64,000 nt of DNA from Streptomyces djakartensis. GTDB taxonomy: Bacteria > Actinomycetota > Actinomycetes > Streptomycetales > Streptomycetaceae. Positions 11,048 through 21,949 of this stretch are shown piece after piece. Each line of letters starts with the position of its first letter. Position 1 is the stretch's first letter. The stretch lies in NCBI RefSeq assembly GCF_014651075.1, contig NZ_BMWE01000005.1, positions 346,175 through 410,174 on the forward strand, in the 5' to 3' direction. Below the pieces are notes generated by a model. The model was not told the DNA's origin. It searched no databases and was given only the letters and a program-made list of their open reading frames with translations. A program made the position numbers and the translations under genes.

Positions 11048-12388
11048 CTACGGCACGGCTGCTCCCGAACCCCGCTCCGGCTCGCCGGCGGGTGTGCGCG
11101 CGGGAGGGTGCCGCAGAGCCAGTTCGAAGGCGGAGAGCACCACGCGTGCCTGGTACTCCGCCTGGCGGGCCACCGGGATCCAGCGCGCCCCCCAGCCGTC
11201 GCGGTAGTCGGCGCACCACTCGTCGATCAGCAGGTCCAGCTCCGGCAGTGCTCCCACCGGGTCGTGCCCGGTGGCCCGCACGAGCTGGTGCAGCAGCCCG
11301 GCGGTGCGCAGCGCCAGCCGCCGCCCGGAGATGCGCAGGGCGGCCAGGTGAGCGGTGGTCAGGGCCGGGAGGTGGTGGGCCGCGCCGTCGCCGGTGTCCG
11401 GGTCCCAGGCGTCGGCGAGGCCGGGGCAGACCAGTGCGTAGTCGTCGACCGGGGCGAGCAGCCGCGCCGCGTCGGGCACGGCGGCGAGGTGCGGCCGGAG
11501 CCGGGCCAGCAGGCCCCGCAGGGTCGCCGTGTCGTGGCGCAGGGTGCGGCTCACGGAACGCAGTACGGCGTCCCGGTCCGCGGGCGGGGAGCCGTCCGCC
11601 ACGGCCGTCACGCCCCACATGGGCGCCTCGACCACCGCGGTGACGGTGCCGTGCCGGTGCGGGTGGTACCACGTCGACTCGACGGCGGCCTCCGTGATGG
11701 CCGCGGCCAGCCCGGCCCGGCGCGGCGGCGGGATCCGGTACACGGCCGCTCCGAGGCCGGGCCAGTACAGGGCGTCGTAGGCGCCGAGTTCGCGGGGGAT
11801 GCCGAGCCGGGCGGCGGTGCGGGCGAGGCGCTGGGCGAGGCCGGGCAGGTCGTGGGTGAGTTCCACGAAGCCGCCGCCGACGTCGACGCCGTGCAGGGAG
11901 CACTGGAGGAACGGGCGCAGTTCGTCCTGGATGTCGAGGAGCGCGCGGGTCTCGGGCAGGGTGGCGCCGGCCGCGCCGTCGGGCAGCCACTCGGGTTGCT
12001 CCAGGAAGCCGGGCCGGAAGAAGTTCCGGAAGTGCCGGCCCAGGGTGTACGGGCCGGTCAGCCAGCCCTCGTTGCGGCGCAGTCCGTCCGGGTCGAGGCA
12101 CAGCAGCAGGTTCCAGGTGGCGTCGGCGTCCTCGGTGAGCCCCGGGTCGGCCAGCGCCCGCTCGGCCAGGCGCAGCACGGTGGCGCCGCCGACCGGTTCG
12201 TTGGCGTGGGGGCCTGCGACGACGAGGGCCTGGCGGCTGCCGTGGCCGACGGAGAGCAGCCACATGGGTGTGCCCGCGCGGGAGGTGCCGATGCGGCGCA
12301 GCCGGGCGTTTCGCGGGTGGCGGGCGACGAGGGCGGCGGCCCGGGCGGCCAGTTCGTCGACGGTCGGGTAGCGCGGGAGTGGCGGCAG
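11048..12388 (-). CDS. M14-family zinc carboxypeptidase, copy B, probable CTG start
   Basis: A 446-aa paralogue of the convergent gene. Zinc ligands lie in GPHANEP (about residue 58-62) and SLHG (about 165), and the catalytic Glu in VVEAPMW (about 252). The first standard start codon in frame (ATG 12265) would delete 41 residues that align with copy A, including PRYPTVDEL and IGTSRAG. Upstream there is no in-frame ATG, GTG or TTG before a stop codon. A CTG at 12388 is preceded by a perfect GGGGAGG with a 6-nt spacer, so CTG is the likely start; a frameshift or sequencing error is the alternative. No signal peptide. Substrate unknown. Confidence 0.82.
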   Translation of the reverse strand: MPPLPRYPTVDELAARAAALVARHPRNARLRRIGTSRAGTPMWLLSVGHGSRQALVVAGPHANEPVGGATVLRLAERALADPGLTEDADATWNLLLCLDPDGLRRNEGWLTGPYTLGRHFRNFFRPGFLEQPEWLPDGAAGATLPETRALLDIQDELRPFLQCSLHGVDVGGGFVELTHDLPGLAQRLARTAARLGIPRELGAYDALYWPGLGAAVYRIPPPRRAGLAAAITEAAVESTWYHPHRHGTVTAVVEAPMWGVTAVADGSPPADRDAVLRSVSRTLRHDTATLRGLLARLRPHLAAVPDAARLLAPVDDYALVCPGLADAWDPDTGDGAAHHLPALTTAHLAALRISGRRLALRTAGLLHQLVRATGHDPVGALPELDLLIDEWCADYRDGWGARWIPVARQAEYQARVVLSAFELALRHPPARTPAGEPERGSGAAVP

Positions 12389-12563
12389 GGCACACCTCCC
12401 CGTTGCGGTGCCGTCGCTTCACCACCTGTGCATGGTGTACGCACAGTCAGTCACGACTTCAGGGGTACGTCAACACGGTGTGCCGCAAAGCTTTTTCGGC
12501 CATCCCCATGATGGCGACGGTTGGTAATGCCCAGGCCAGAGCTTGGGTGGGGCTTCGTTTCGG

Positions 12564-13115
12564 TCAGCCGGCCGACAGCCGGAACAGCATCCGTCCGAAG
12601 CCCACCTGGTCGCCCTCGCGGACCACCGCCGCGCCGACGACGCGCCGGCCGTTCACCGTGGTGCCGTTGGTGGAACCGAGATCGCGCAGCACCCACATGC
12701 CGCCCTGATGGCGGAGTTCGGCGTGCACCCGGGAGACCGTCTCGTGGTTGAGGCGCAGTCCGCTGGCGGGGTCGCGGCCTATGCGCAGCGGATGGCCGTG
12801 CGCCGGGTGGGGCAGCAGCAGCTTGGGCAGCCGCTCGGCCCGCCAGGCACCGCGCAGCCGTACGGTGAACCCGGAGATCGCCTCGACGGTGCCGAACACG
12901 ACGCGCGAGAACCGGCTCTCGGTGGGCAGGTCGGCGGTGAGCACGGCGAGTTCGTCCGGGCGGCGGGCGGCGAGCGCCAGTTCCATGCGGCGGACGAACG
13001 TGTCGTGGGACAGGCGGCCCATGGCGGCGCCGTCGCGGAGCACCTTCAGCGCCCTGTCGCGCTCCGCGTCGGAGAGCCGCGCGGGGTACGTGTTGAACTC
13101 GAAGGACGACGTCAC
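12564..13115 (-). CDS. DUF1707-FHA domain protein
   Basis: A 183-aa soluble protein. Residues 1-62 form a DUF1707/SHOCT-like module (ARLSDAERDRALKVLRDGAA, then GRLSHDTFVRRMELAL). Residues about 95-180 form an FHA domain with the phosphothreonine-binding signature LRIGRDPASG, VSRVHAEL and LGSTNGTTVNG. FHA domains bind phosphothreonine on targets of Ser/Thr kinases, so this is probably a signalling adaptor, although no kinase gene is nearby. GTG 13115 is chosen because homology begins at TSSFEFNTYPARLSD; the frame is open upstream without similarity. It is divergent from treZ. Confidence 0.88.
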   Translation of the reverse strand: MTSSFEFNTYPARLSDAERDRALKVLRDGAAMGRLSHDTFVRRMELALAARRPDELAVLTADLPTESRFSRVVFGTVEAISGFTVRLRGAWRAERLPKLLLPHPAHGHPLRIGRDPASGLRLNHETVSRVHAELRHQGGMWVLRDLGSTNGTTVNGRRVVGAAVVREGDQVGFGRMLFRLSAG

Positions 13116-13287
13116 CCGGTGATTGTCGGGCAGGGCGGCCGGGCTGTCCAGGAACCGGGAGAACGGCCGCCACGGGCTCGTACCGGGCGACACCCGCCGC
13201 AAATGGGCGGATGCACCGGCGGATTGATCTCGATTGACGCACCATGGACGGGCTACGTCACGGTGAGCAGACGAAGGGGAACCGTCC

Positions 13288-15033
13288 GTGCAGTTCGAGG
13301 TGTGGGCACCGCAGGCCGGCCGTGTGACGCTCCAGTGCGACGGCGTCACACGGGCGTTGGAGCGCGATCCGGAGCGGCCCGGGTGGTGGTGGGGTGAGGC
13401 GGACGCGCGGGACGGGTCCCGGTACGGCTTCGCGCTGGACGACGGTCCGGTGCTGCCCGATCCGCGTTCGCGGCGGCAACCGGACGGGCCGGACGGACTG
13501 AGCGCGGTCGTCGACCACGAGCGGTACGCGTGGCGTGCGCCGTGGCGGGGGCGTCCGCTGCCGGGGGCGGTGCTCTACGAGCTGCATGTGGGGACGTACA
13601 CGCCCGAGGGCACTCTGGACGCGGCGGCCGAGCGGCTCGGGCATCTCGCCGAACTGGGCGTGACCCACGTGGAACTGATGCCGCTGTGCCCCTTCCCGGG
13701 CACGCACGGCTGGGGCTACGAGGGCGTCTCGCTGTGGGCGGTGCACGAGCCGTACGGCGGGCCCGAGGCGCTGAAACGCTTCGTCGACCGGGCCCATGAG
13801 CTCGGGCTGGGCGTGGTGCTGGACGTGGTGCACAACCACTTCGGCCCGTCGGGCAACTACCTCCCCGTCTTCGGGCCGTACCTGACGGACACCCACCACA
13901 CACCTTGGGGCGCCGCGGTCAACCTTGACGCGCCCGGCTCGGACGAGGTGCGCGCGTACCTCGTCGGCAGCGCGCTGGCGTGGCTGCGCGACTATCGGCT
14001 CGACGGGCTGCGCCTGGACGCGGTGCACGCGCTGGTGGACACGCGCGCGCTGCACTTCCTGGAGGAGCTGTCGACGGCCGTGGACGCCCTGGCCGCCGAG
14101 GTGGACCGGCCGCTGTTCCTGGTCGCCGAGTCGGACCTGAACGACCCGCGGCTCATCACCTCCCGCGCCGAGGGCGGCCTCGGTGTGCACGCGCAGTGGA
14201 ACGACGACTTCCATCACGCCCTGCACACCACTCTGACCGGCGAGTCGCAGGGCTACTACGCCGACTTCGCGCGGGCCGGCCTCGGCGGCCTCGCCAAGAC
14301 CCTGACAGGCGGCTGGTTCCACGACGGTACGTACTCGAGCTTCCGCGAGCGGCACCACGGACGCCCCCTGGACCGTACGCGGGTGGCCGGACACCGGCTG
14401 CTCGGCTATGGCCAGACCCACGACCAGGTCGGCAACCGCGCCCAGGGGGACCGGCTTTCGGCCCTGCTCTCCCCCGGGCTGGCGGCCTGCGCCGCCACGC
14501 TGATCCTTACGGCGCCGTTCACTCCGATGCTCTTCATGGGCGAGGAGTGGGCGGCGGGCACGCCCTGGCAGTTCTTCACCGACCACACCGACCCGGAGCT
14601 CGCGGACGCGGTACGGCGCGGCAGGCGGCGGGAGTTCGCTGCGCACGGCTGGAAGGAGGAGGACGTCCCCGACCCGCAGGACCCGGCGACCCGGGACCGC
14701 TCCTGCCTCGACTGGTCCGAGCCGGAGCGCGAGCCCCACGCGCGCGTGCTGGCCTGGTACCGGCAGCTCCTCGCCCTGCGCCACGAGCAGCCCGACCTCA
14801 CCGATCCGGATCTCGCCGACACCAAGGTGGCCTACGACGAGGAGCGCCGCTGGATCGCCTTCCGGCGCGGGGACGTCCTCGTTGCGGTGAACCTCGCGCG
14901 GGAACCGGCGGCACTGGCACTCGGCGTCCCGCACGCGCGCGTCCTGGCCGCCTGGGAGCCGGTGGCGGCCCCCGGGGCGGACGGGGTGGTGCACGTGCCC
15001 GGGGAGTCGGGTGTGGTGCTGTTGCAGGAATGA
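13288..15033 (+). CDS. treZ: maltooligosyl trehalose trehalohydrolase TreZ
   Basis: A GH13 enzyme of 581 aa that releases trehalose from maltooligosyltrehalose made by TreY. The N-terminal CBM48-like domain starts QFEVWAPQAGRVTL. The barrel carries VLDVVHNHFG, the nucleophile in GLRLDAVHAL (about residue 243), the Glu in LVAESDLNDP (about 280) and GQTHDQVGNR. Length is normal. GTG 13288 follows a purine-rich GAAGGGGA. It is separated from glgX-treY by a 7-kb accessory block but completes the pathway. Its own promoter must lie in the 172-bp divergent gap shared with the FHA gene. Confidence 0.95.
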   Translation: MQFEVWAPQAGRVTLQCDGVTRALERDPERPGWWWGEADARDGSRYGFALDDGPVLPDPRSRRQPDGPDGLSAVVDHERYAWRAPWRGRPLPGAVLYELHVGTYTPEGTLDAAAERLGHLAELGVTHVELMPLCPFPGTHGWGYEGVSLWAVHEPYGGPEALKRFVDRAHELGLGVVLDVVHNHFGPSGNYLPVFGPYLTDTHHTPWGAAVNLDAPGSDEVRAYLVGSALAWLRDYRLDGLRLDAVHALVDTRALHFLEELSTAVDALAAEVDRPLFLVAESDLNDPRLITSRAEGGLGVHAQWNDDFHHALHTTLTGESQGYYADFARAGLGGLAKTLTGGWFHDGTYSSFRERHHGRPLDRTRVAGHRLLGYGQTHDQVGNRAQGDRLSALLSPGLAACAATLILTAPFTPMLFMGEEWAAGTPWQFFTDHTDPELADAVRRGRRREFAAHGWKEEDVPDPQDPATRDRSCLDWSEPEREPHARVLAWYRQLLALRHEQPDLTDPDLADTKVAYDEERRWIAFRRGDVLVAVNLAREPAALALGVPHARVLAAWEPVAAPGADGVVHVPGESGVVLLQE

Positions 15034-15084
15034 CGCGACGCCCCGCCCGCGGCGACCACGCCCAGGCCCTGCCGCCGGAGCCCG

Positions 15085-16077
15085 CTACAGGGCGTCGTCC
15101 GTGTCCCGCAGGTCCGACACGCGTTCCAGCAGGATCGGCTCCCAGGCGTGGCGCAGCTGCGTCCTCGCGGGGGTGAGCCGGGCGGTGTCCCGGCCGGTGA
15201 GGGCCTCGGCGAGACGGGCGACGCTGTCGCAGCGGGCGAGCCACAGGCCGCGCAGGCAGGGCCGGGCGCCGTAGCCGGCGAGGGTGGCGGCGCGGACCGC
15301 GGCGGGCGAGCCGACGGCGAGGGCGAGGCCCGCGATGTCCTCGGCCGGGTCGCCGACGGCCGCATCGGCCCAGCCGAGGACGCCGCGCACCCGTCCGTCG
15401 GCGCTGACCACGAGGTGCCCGCCCGTGAGGGCGTGGTGGGTGAGGACCATCGAGCCGGGCTGGGCGGCGAGCTGTGCGGCGGCGGCCGCGGTGAGCTGGT
15501 TCAGGCGGGCGGCGTCGAACTCGTCGGCCGCCGCGAGTCCTTCCGCGGTGCGCGCTGCGGACCGGCGCAGCGCCTCCAGGGAGCGCGGGGCGGTCCGTGG
15601 CACGCCGATGCCCTCGGCCTGCCGCAGCGGCACCTCACGCAGTCCCGCCAGCAGTCCGGCCAGGTCGGTCTCACCGACGGCGGACACGTCGTGCTCCTCC
15701 CCCGAGCCGCCCGGCACCTTGGTGTCCAGCGTGTAGGTCAGCCCGGGCGCCCATTCGCCGTGCGCCACGCTGGCCGGAACCGTCACCGGGACGTGCGGGC
15801 GGACGAGGTCGCGCAGGCGCAGTTCGCGGCGCTGGCGCAGGGTGGCCTCGCGGTCGGGGGCGAGGCGCAGCACATGGCGGGTGCCGACCCACCAGGTGGC
15901 GGGTTCGGCGCCGGCGGTGGCGGGCCGGACCTCGGGGCCGCCGCCCTGCCGGGTCTCCTTGCCGCCCTTGCCGTCGTCGAGCAGGGAACGGACGAGTGCG
16001 CGGACGGTGTCCGCGCTGGGGGTCGGTGCCTGGGTCATGGTCGCGCCGTTGTCGTCGGGGAGGCGTGTGGGGGACAT
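15085..16077 (-). CDS. aminoglycoside-phosphotransferase-fold protein, probable pseudokinase
   Basis: A 330-aa protein with the overall APH/choline-kinase fold. The usual catalytic loop HGDxxxxN is here HHALTGGHLVV (about residue 210-220), so the catalytic Asp and the metal-binding Asn are replaced, and the metal-binding Asp of the next motif is changed (VLGWADAAVGDP instead of IDW). A phosphotransferase with these changes should be inactive; a binding role is more likely. Start ATG 16077 lies 8 bp after the stop of the M24 peptidase gene, with GGAG inside that gene's end, which indicates translational coupling. ATG 16038 is a shorter alternative. Confidence 0.8.
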   Translation of the reverse strand: MSPTRLPDDNGATMTQAPTPSADTVRALVRSLLDDGKGGKETRQGGGPEVRPATAGAEPATWWVGTRHVLRLAPDREATLRQRRELRLRDLVRPHVPVTVPASVAHGEWAPGLTYTLDTKVPGGSGEEHDVSAVGETDLAGLLAGLREVPLRQAEGIGVPRTAPRSLEALRRSAARTAEGLAAADEFDAARLNQLTAAAAAQLAAQPGSMVLTHHALTGGHLVVSADGRVRGVLGWADAAVGDPAEDIAGLALAVGSPAAVRAATLAGYGARPCLRGLWLARCDSVARLAEALTGRDTARLTPARTQLRHAWEPILLERVSDLRDTDDAL

Positions 16078-16085
16078 CGGTGGCG

Positions 16086-17213
16086 TCACTCCACTATGAC
16101 CAGCTCGCGGGAGGTGGTGTTCAGGCGCCGTCCGCCGTCCTCGGTGACGGTCACGATGTCCTCGATGCGCACGCCGAACCGGCCGGGCAGGTAGATGCCG
16201 GGTTCCACGGAGAAGCACATGCCGGGCACGAGGGACTGCTCCTCGCCTTCGATCATGTAGGGCGGCTCGTGGGTGGTGACGCCGATGCCGTGTCCGGTGC
16301 GGTGGATGAAGTACTCGCCGTAACCGGCGTCGGCGATGACCGCCCGGGCGGCCCGGTCGACGTCCTGGCAGGCGGCGCCCGGCCGCACGGCGCTGAAGCC
16401 CGCTTCCTGCGCCGCGCGCACGACGTCGTGGACGCGGCGTTCCTCCTCGGTGGGTTCGCCGACGTGGACGGTGCGGGAGGTGTCGGAGCCGTAGCCGTCC
16501 TTGAGACCGCCGAAGTCGAGGACGACCATGTCGCCGCGTTCGATGACACGGTCGCCCGCCTCGTGGTGGGGGTCGGCGCCGTTGGGGCCGGAGGCGACGA
16601 TCGTGAAATCGACCGTCTGGTGCCCGTGGCTGCGCAAGCGCCGGTCGAGATCCGCGGCCACCTCGGCCTCCCGGCGCCCGGCGAAGCGGACCTTCCGGAT
16701 CTCTTCGAACGTCGCGTCGGCGGCGGCTCCCGCGGCCGTCATGAGGTCCAGTTCGGCCGCGTCCTTGACGGCGCGCAGCATCGGCAGGGCCTCGGTGAGC
16801 GAGGTGTAGGAGCTGCCGGGCATCGCCTTCCCGAGCGCCAGCAGGTGCAGGGCCCAGGCGTTGTCGCTGATGCCGAACCGGCCGGAGGCGTCCAGCAGGG
16901 TGGCGGCGGCGGTGTAGGGGTCCTTGCCGTCGGCCCAGTCGCACAGGGTCAGGGCGGGCGCACCGGCCGCCCTCCGGGCGTCCGGGGCCTCCAGGGCCGG
17001 GACGACGAGGACGGGGTCATGGCCCGCGGTGAGAACCAGCAGGGTGAGCCGTTCGGTGACGGCCGGGGGTGTGTAGCCGGTGAGCCACACCAGGTCCGGT
17101 CCCGGGGCCACCAGCAGACCCGCGAGACCGGCCTCGGCGGCCTCCCGCGCGGCGCGCTCCATGCGGGCCCGGTAGTCGTCGGCGGTGAAGGACGCGGCCG
17201 TGCTTCCGGTCAT
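16086..17213 (-). CDS. M24-family aminopeptidase P/prolidase-like metallopeptidase
   Basis: A 375-aa pita-bread peptidase. The N-terminal creatinase-like domain (1-130) is followed by the catalytic domain with all five metal ligands: Asp in MVVLDFGG, Asp in GSDTSRT, His in TGHGIGVTTHE, Glu in SVEPGIY and Glu in RIEDIV. It is expected to cleave Xaa-Pro bonds in the cytoplasm. ATG 17213 starts directly at conserved sequence. It forms a two-gene unit with the APH-fold protein downstream (8-bp gap). Confidence 0.92.
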   Translation of the reverse strand: MTGSTAASFTADDYRARMERAAREAAEAGLAGLLVAPGPDLVWLTGYTPPAVTERLTLLVLTAGHDPVLVVPALEAPDARRAAGAPALTLCDWADGKDPYTAAATLLDASGRFGISDNAWALHLLALGKAMPGSSYTSLTEALPMLRAVKDAAELDLMTAAGAAADATFEEIRKVRFAGRREAEVAADLDRRLRSHGHQTVDFTIVASGPNGADPHHEAGDRVIERGDMVVLDFGGLKDGYGSDTSRTVHVGEPTEEERRVHDVVRAAQEAGFSAVRPGAACQDVDRAARAVIADAGYGEYFIHRTGHGIGVTTHEPPYMIEGEEQSLVPGMCFSVEPGIYLPGRFGVRIEDIVTVTEDGGRRLNTTSRELVIVE

Positions 17214-17379
17214 CCGGGCCTCCCAGGGCGGACGAAGGGGCTACGGGCAGCATCCTGCCCCGCCGGAGGGGGCGGCGCGAGCCATCTGCGAACTCGGCCC
17301 GGGCCCGGCTCCCGGGAGCGGAGGATCACTCAGGCAGCCGGCTAACGCCTACACGCATGACATCCATTAGCCATTAGGT

Positions 17380-17760
17380 GTGAGGGGGCGTACGACCGTG
17401 CTCGTACTGGCGCACATCAGCGATCTGCGTCTGGACGGGAGCCCGCGGGCGACGGAGCGCGCCGAGCGGGTGCGCGACCGGCTGTGGGAGCTGCCGGAGC
17501 GGGTGGGCGCGCTGCTGGTGACCGGTGACATCGCGGACGACGGCCTCCCGGCCCTGCTCGCCTTCCACCACCCGCCGTCGGCACTGCGCCACCCGCTGCC
17601 TGACGTGTACCGGCCGCTGCTCCTGCCCTGGGAGGGCGAGCCGGCCGCCGACCGGGAGGCGCCGCCCGGGCTCGCCTTCCATGTGCTGGACGACGCGGGA
17701 CGAGGGGGTCACCTGACGAGGTGGTTCCCGGGGTCACGCGACCACGGCCGGTACGACCGT
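17380..17760 (+). pseudogene. decayed cyclic-nucleotide phosphodiesterase (CpdA-like metallophosphoesterase)
   Basis: The frame from GTG 17380 keeps the start of a metallophosphoesterase (VLVLAHISDLRLDG, LLVTGDIADDG), then jumps to a fragment containing AFHHPPSALRHPLP and again to the C-terminal LPWEGEPAADREAPPGLAFH. The segments that should carry GNHD and the final GHxH metal sites are absent, so at least two internal deletions have occurred, although the frame stays open. The first His of the motif is also changed (SDLRLD instead of SDLHLD). The frame then reads on over the opposite-strand PDZ gene, so the original stop is lost. Not expected to be functional. The right boundary is approximate. 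Confidence 0.82.
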
Positions 17761-18297
17761 CAGCTGCTGATAGCCACCGCCGCGGTGCCGGACCGTCAGC
17801 CTGACCTCCGAGCCGGGCCGGGCGCGGGCGACGGCCCGGGCCAGGTCGGCGGCCGTGTCGATGCGGGTCGTGCCGAAGGCGAGCAGGATGTCGCCCCGTA
17901 CCAGGCCCGCCGAGTGCCCCGGTCCGGGAACATGGACGCCGACCACCCGGGCTCCCGGCTTCCTCGCGTCCATGACCTGCACGCCCAGCGTCGCGGTGGC
18001 GGGCACCACCGCGGCGGCGGACGGCGAGGGGCCGGAACGCGACGGCGTGGAGCGCCATCGCGGCTCGATGACTCCGCCCTTGCCGATCAGCGTGACGCCC
18101 ATCGCGCCGAGGCCGACCCCGGACAGGACCAGGGCCGCGCCGAGAAACCCGGCGAACAGCACGTTGAGCAGTCGCCGTCCCGCCCGGCGGCGCCCGTGCG
18201 GCCGCAGGCGGACAGGCTGTCCGGCCCCGGCGGCCGGCGCCGCCCCGTCGGGCTCCTGACCCGGCATCGGCTTGGGTCGCAGCGCGGTCTGTTCCAT
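17734..18297 (-). CDS. PDZ-domain membrane protein
   Basis: A 187-aa protein. A basic cytoplasmic N-terminus (1-45) leads to a transmembrane segment (LNVLFAGFLGAALVLSGVGL), and an extracytoplasmic PDZ domain follows (LGVQVMDARKPGARVVGV, then AGLVRGDILLAFGTTRID, then AVARARPGSEVRLTV). This is the HtrA-type PDZ without a protease domain, so it may scaffold or regulate a partner protease. ATG 18297 has GGAGGGG 7 nt upstream. It lies 142 bp downstream of geosmin synthase on the same strand. Its 3' end overlaps the broken phosphodiesterase. Confidence 0.85.
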   Translation of the reverse strand: MEQTALRPKPMPGQEPDGAAPAAGAGQPVRLRPHGRRRAGRRLLNVLFAGFLGAALVLSGVGLGAMGVTLIGKGGVIEPRWRSTPSRSGPSPSAAAVVPATATLGVQVMDARKPGARVVGVHVPGPGHSAGLVRGDILLAFGTTRIDTAADLARAVARARPGSEVRLTVRHRGGGYQQLTVVPAVVA

Positions 18298-18439
18298 GGC
18301 TCCCCTCCGGATGGTGCGGATCGCCGCCGGCTGATGCGGAACGATCACGGTGGGAGCCCTACCCGGGACATCGGCGCACGACGAGCCACGAACGAGTGAG
18401 ACTGACCGGCGCCGGATGCGACCGGTGCGCCGCGCCGTC

Positions 18440-20614
<2,175 letters not shown>

Positions 20615-20656
20615 CTACCCGGCGCCCCGCGGCGGCATCCGCGGGGCGGGACATGA

Positions 20657-20672
20657 TCACACCATCGCGTGA
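20657..20672. promoter_or_regulatory. TCAC-N8-GTGA dyad upstream of geosmin synthase
   Basis: TCACACCATCGCGTGA is an interrupted dyad about 52 bp upstream of the geosmin synthase start, in the only gap available for its promoter. It may be an operator. It does not match the orientation of the BldD half-site consensus (GTGA...TCAC), so no regulator is proposed. Confidence 0.3.
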
Positions 20673-20720
20673 ATCGCGGCTGGATGTACGGGAGTTCCCG
20701 TCGAACGGGTGGGGGCCGGC

Positions 20721-21905
20721 CTACCCGGGGCTGTGCACCTGGATCAGGGCGTGCGTGCCGCTGGTGCGCCAGCGCTGGTCCTCCGCGGCGACCAGCTCGG
20801 CCTCCATACGGCTGTCGAGTCCGGTGATCACGTCGGACTTCAGGGTGCGCAGGGCGGCGACCGGGCCGGGGAAGTACGCGGTGACGTCCGTGAAGTCAGT
20901 CGTCGGGGGCCATAGCCGGTCGCCCACCAGACGGCGGTAGTTGAGGTCTCCCTTGACGATCGTGAGCGTGGCGGAGGCGAACTCGGCGCGCAGGTCCCCC
21001 GGCATCTCGTGGTACGGCAGCGGGGCGCTGGAGAAGGGGTGGGCGCGCAGGACGAGCCGGCCGTCGGCCAGGGCGGACCACAGCTGCCGTCCGTGTGCGG
21101 CCGCCGCGCCCCGGCCGCCGGCGAGGCGGCGCAGCGCGTCGACGACGTCCGCGGTGGTGGCGTCGGAGACGTAGTAGGGGTACGGCTTGACGTGCAGGAC
21201 GGCCCGTCCGATGCGGCCGGTGGCCAGCAGGTGGGCGATGAGGAGGAGATCGGGGACGAGTTCGCGGCCCGCGTTGTCGGCGACCAGGCAGAGCGTCGCC
21301 TCGCCCGCGCCGGAGAGCAGGCCCCACAGCCGGTCGCTGTCGTCGGCCACCAGGCCGGGCGCGGCGGCCGCGGTCCGCGCGCCCTCGGCGGAGAGCCGGA
21401 AGCCGAGGTCGGCCCGGTTTCCCCAGAGCGAACCGTGCAGCAGGGCCCGGTCCTGTTCCTCGGCGGACCGGTCCGCGAGGTCGTCGAGGGCGGCCAGTTC
21501 CTCGTCGGTCTCCTGGGAGTCGAGTTCGGCCAGTTTGAACGGCCGGAAGGGGTCGATGCCCTGCCAGGGGCCGGGGCCGAAGTAGCCGACAGCCTGGAGC
21601 AGCCGGCGGTAGAACCAGCTCTCGGACCAGAGCCACGGCACGTCGAACCACGACCGGCCGGCGTACTCGCGCACTCCCCAGGCCTCCCAGAGGTCCCGGT
21701 CGTGCGCGTCGGCGGGGAGGGGTTCGATCTCGCCCTTGGTGCAGTTCACCAGCAGTTCGTCGAGTGCGCGGTGCTGACGGGGCTCGTAGGGGAAGGCCTC
21801 GCGCACCTGGCGGATGATCGCGGGGTGCCGCTCGGCCAGCACGCTGTGGGGGAAGGAGCCCGGCTGGTTGCCGAGGAGCACGGGCGCGGATGCGGTGTCG
21901 GGCAT
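20721..21905 (-). CDS. ARMT1/DUF89 damage-control phosphatase family protein
   Basis: A 394-aa protein of the DUF89 family, metal-dependent phosphatases that hydrolyse damaged or excess phospho-metabolites (fructose-1-phosphate in eukaryotic members). Typical sequence: NQPGSFPHSVLAERHP at the N-terminus, the metal-site Asp-Asn in VADNAGRELVPDLLLI (about residue 208) and TIVKGDLNYRRL (about 315). The bacterial substrate is unknown. ATG 21905 is used; a GTG three codons earlier is possible. The gene begins 44 bp after the stop of the butyrolactone-receptor-like regulator on the same strand, so the two may be cotranscribed. Confidence 0.85.
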   Translation of the reverse strand: MPDTASAPVLLGNQPGSFPHSVLAERHPAIIRQVREAFPYEPRQHRALDELLVNCTKGEIEPLPADAHDRDLWEAWGVREYAGRSWFDVPWLWSESWFYRRLLQAVGYFGPGPWQGIDPFRPFKLAELDSQETDEELAALDDLADRSAEEQDRALLHGSLWGNRADLGFRLSAEGARTAAAAPGLVADDSDRLWGLLSGAGEATLCLVADNAGRELVPDLLLIAHLLATGRIGRAVLHVKPYPYYVSDATTADVVDALRRLAGGRGAAAAHGRQLWSALADGRLVLRAHPFSSAPLPYHEMPGDLRAEFASATLTIVKGDLNYRRLVGDRLWPPTTDFTDVTAYFPGPVAALRTLKSDVITGLDSRMEAELVAAEDQRWRTSGTHALIQVHSPG

Positions 21906-21949
21906 GCGGATCACCGTAGCGCGCGGGGCCCATGGGGGCGGCCGCTCTG

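Noticed and set aside
15085..16077. Aminoglycoside or macrolide resistance kinase
   Set aside because: The catalytic Asp, the metal-binding Asn and the following Asp are all substituted, so resistance by phosphorylation is unlikely.
20657..20672. BldD site in the geosmin synthase promoter
   Set aside because: The half-sites are TCAC-N8-GTGA, the opposite order to the BldD consensus. Kept only as an unnamed dyad.
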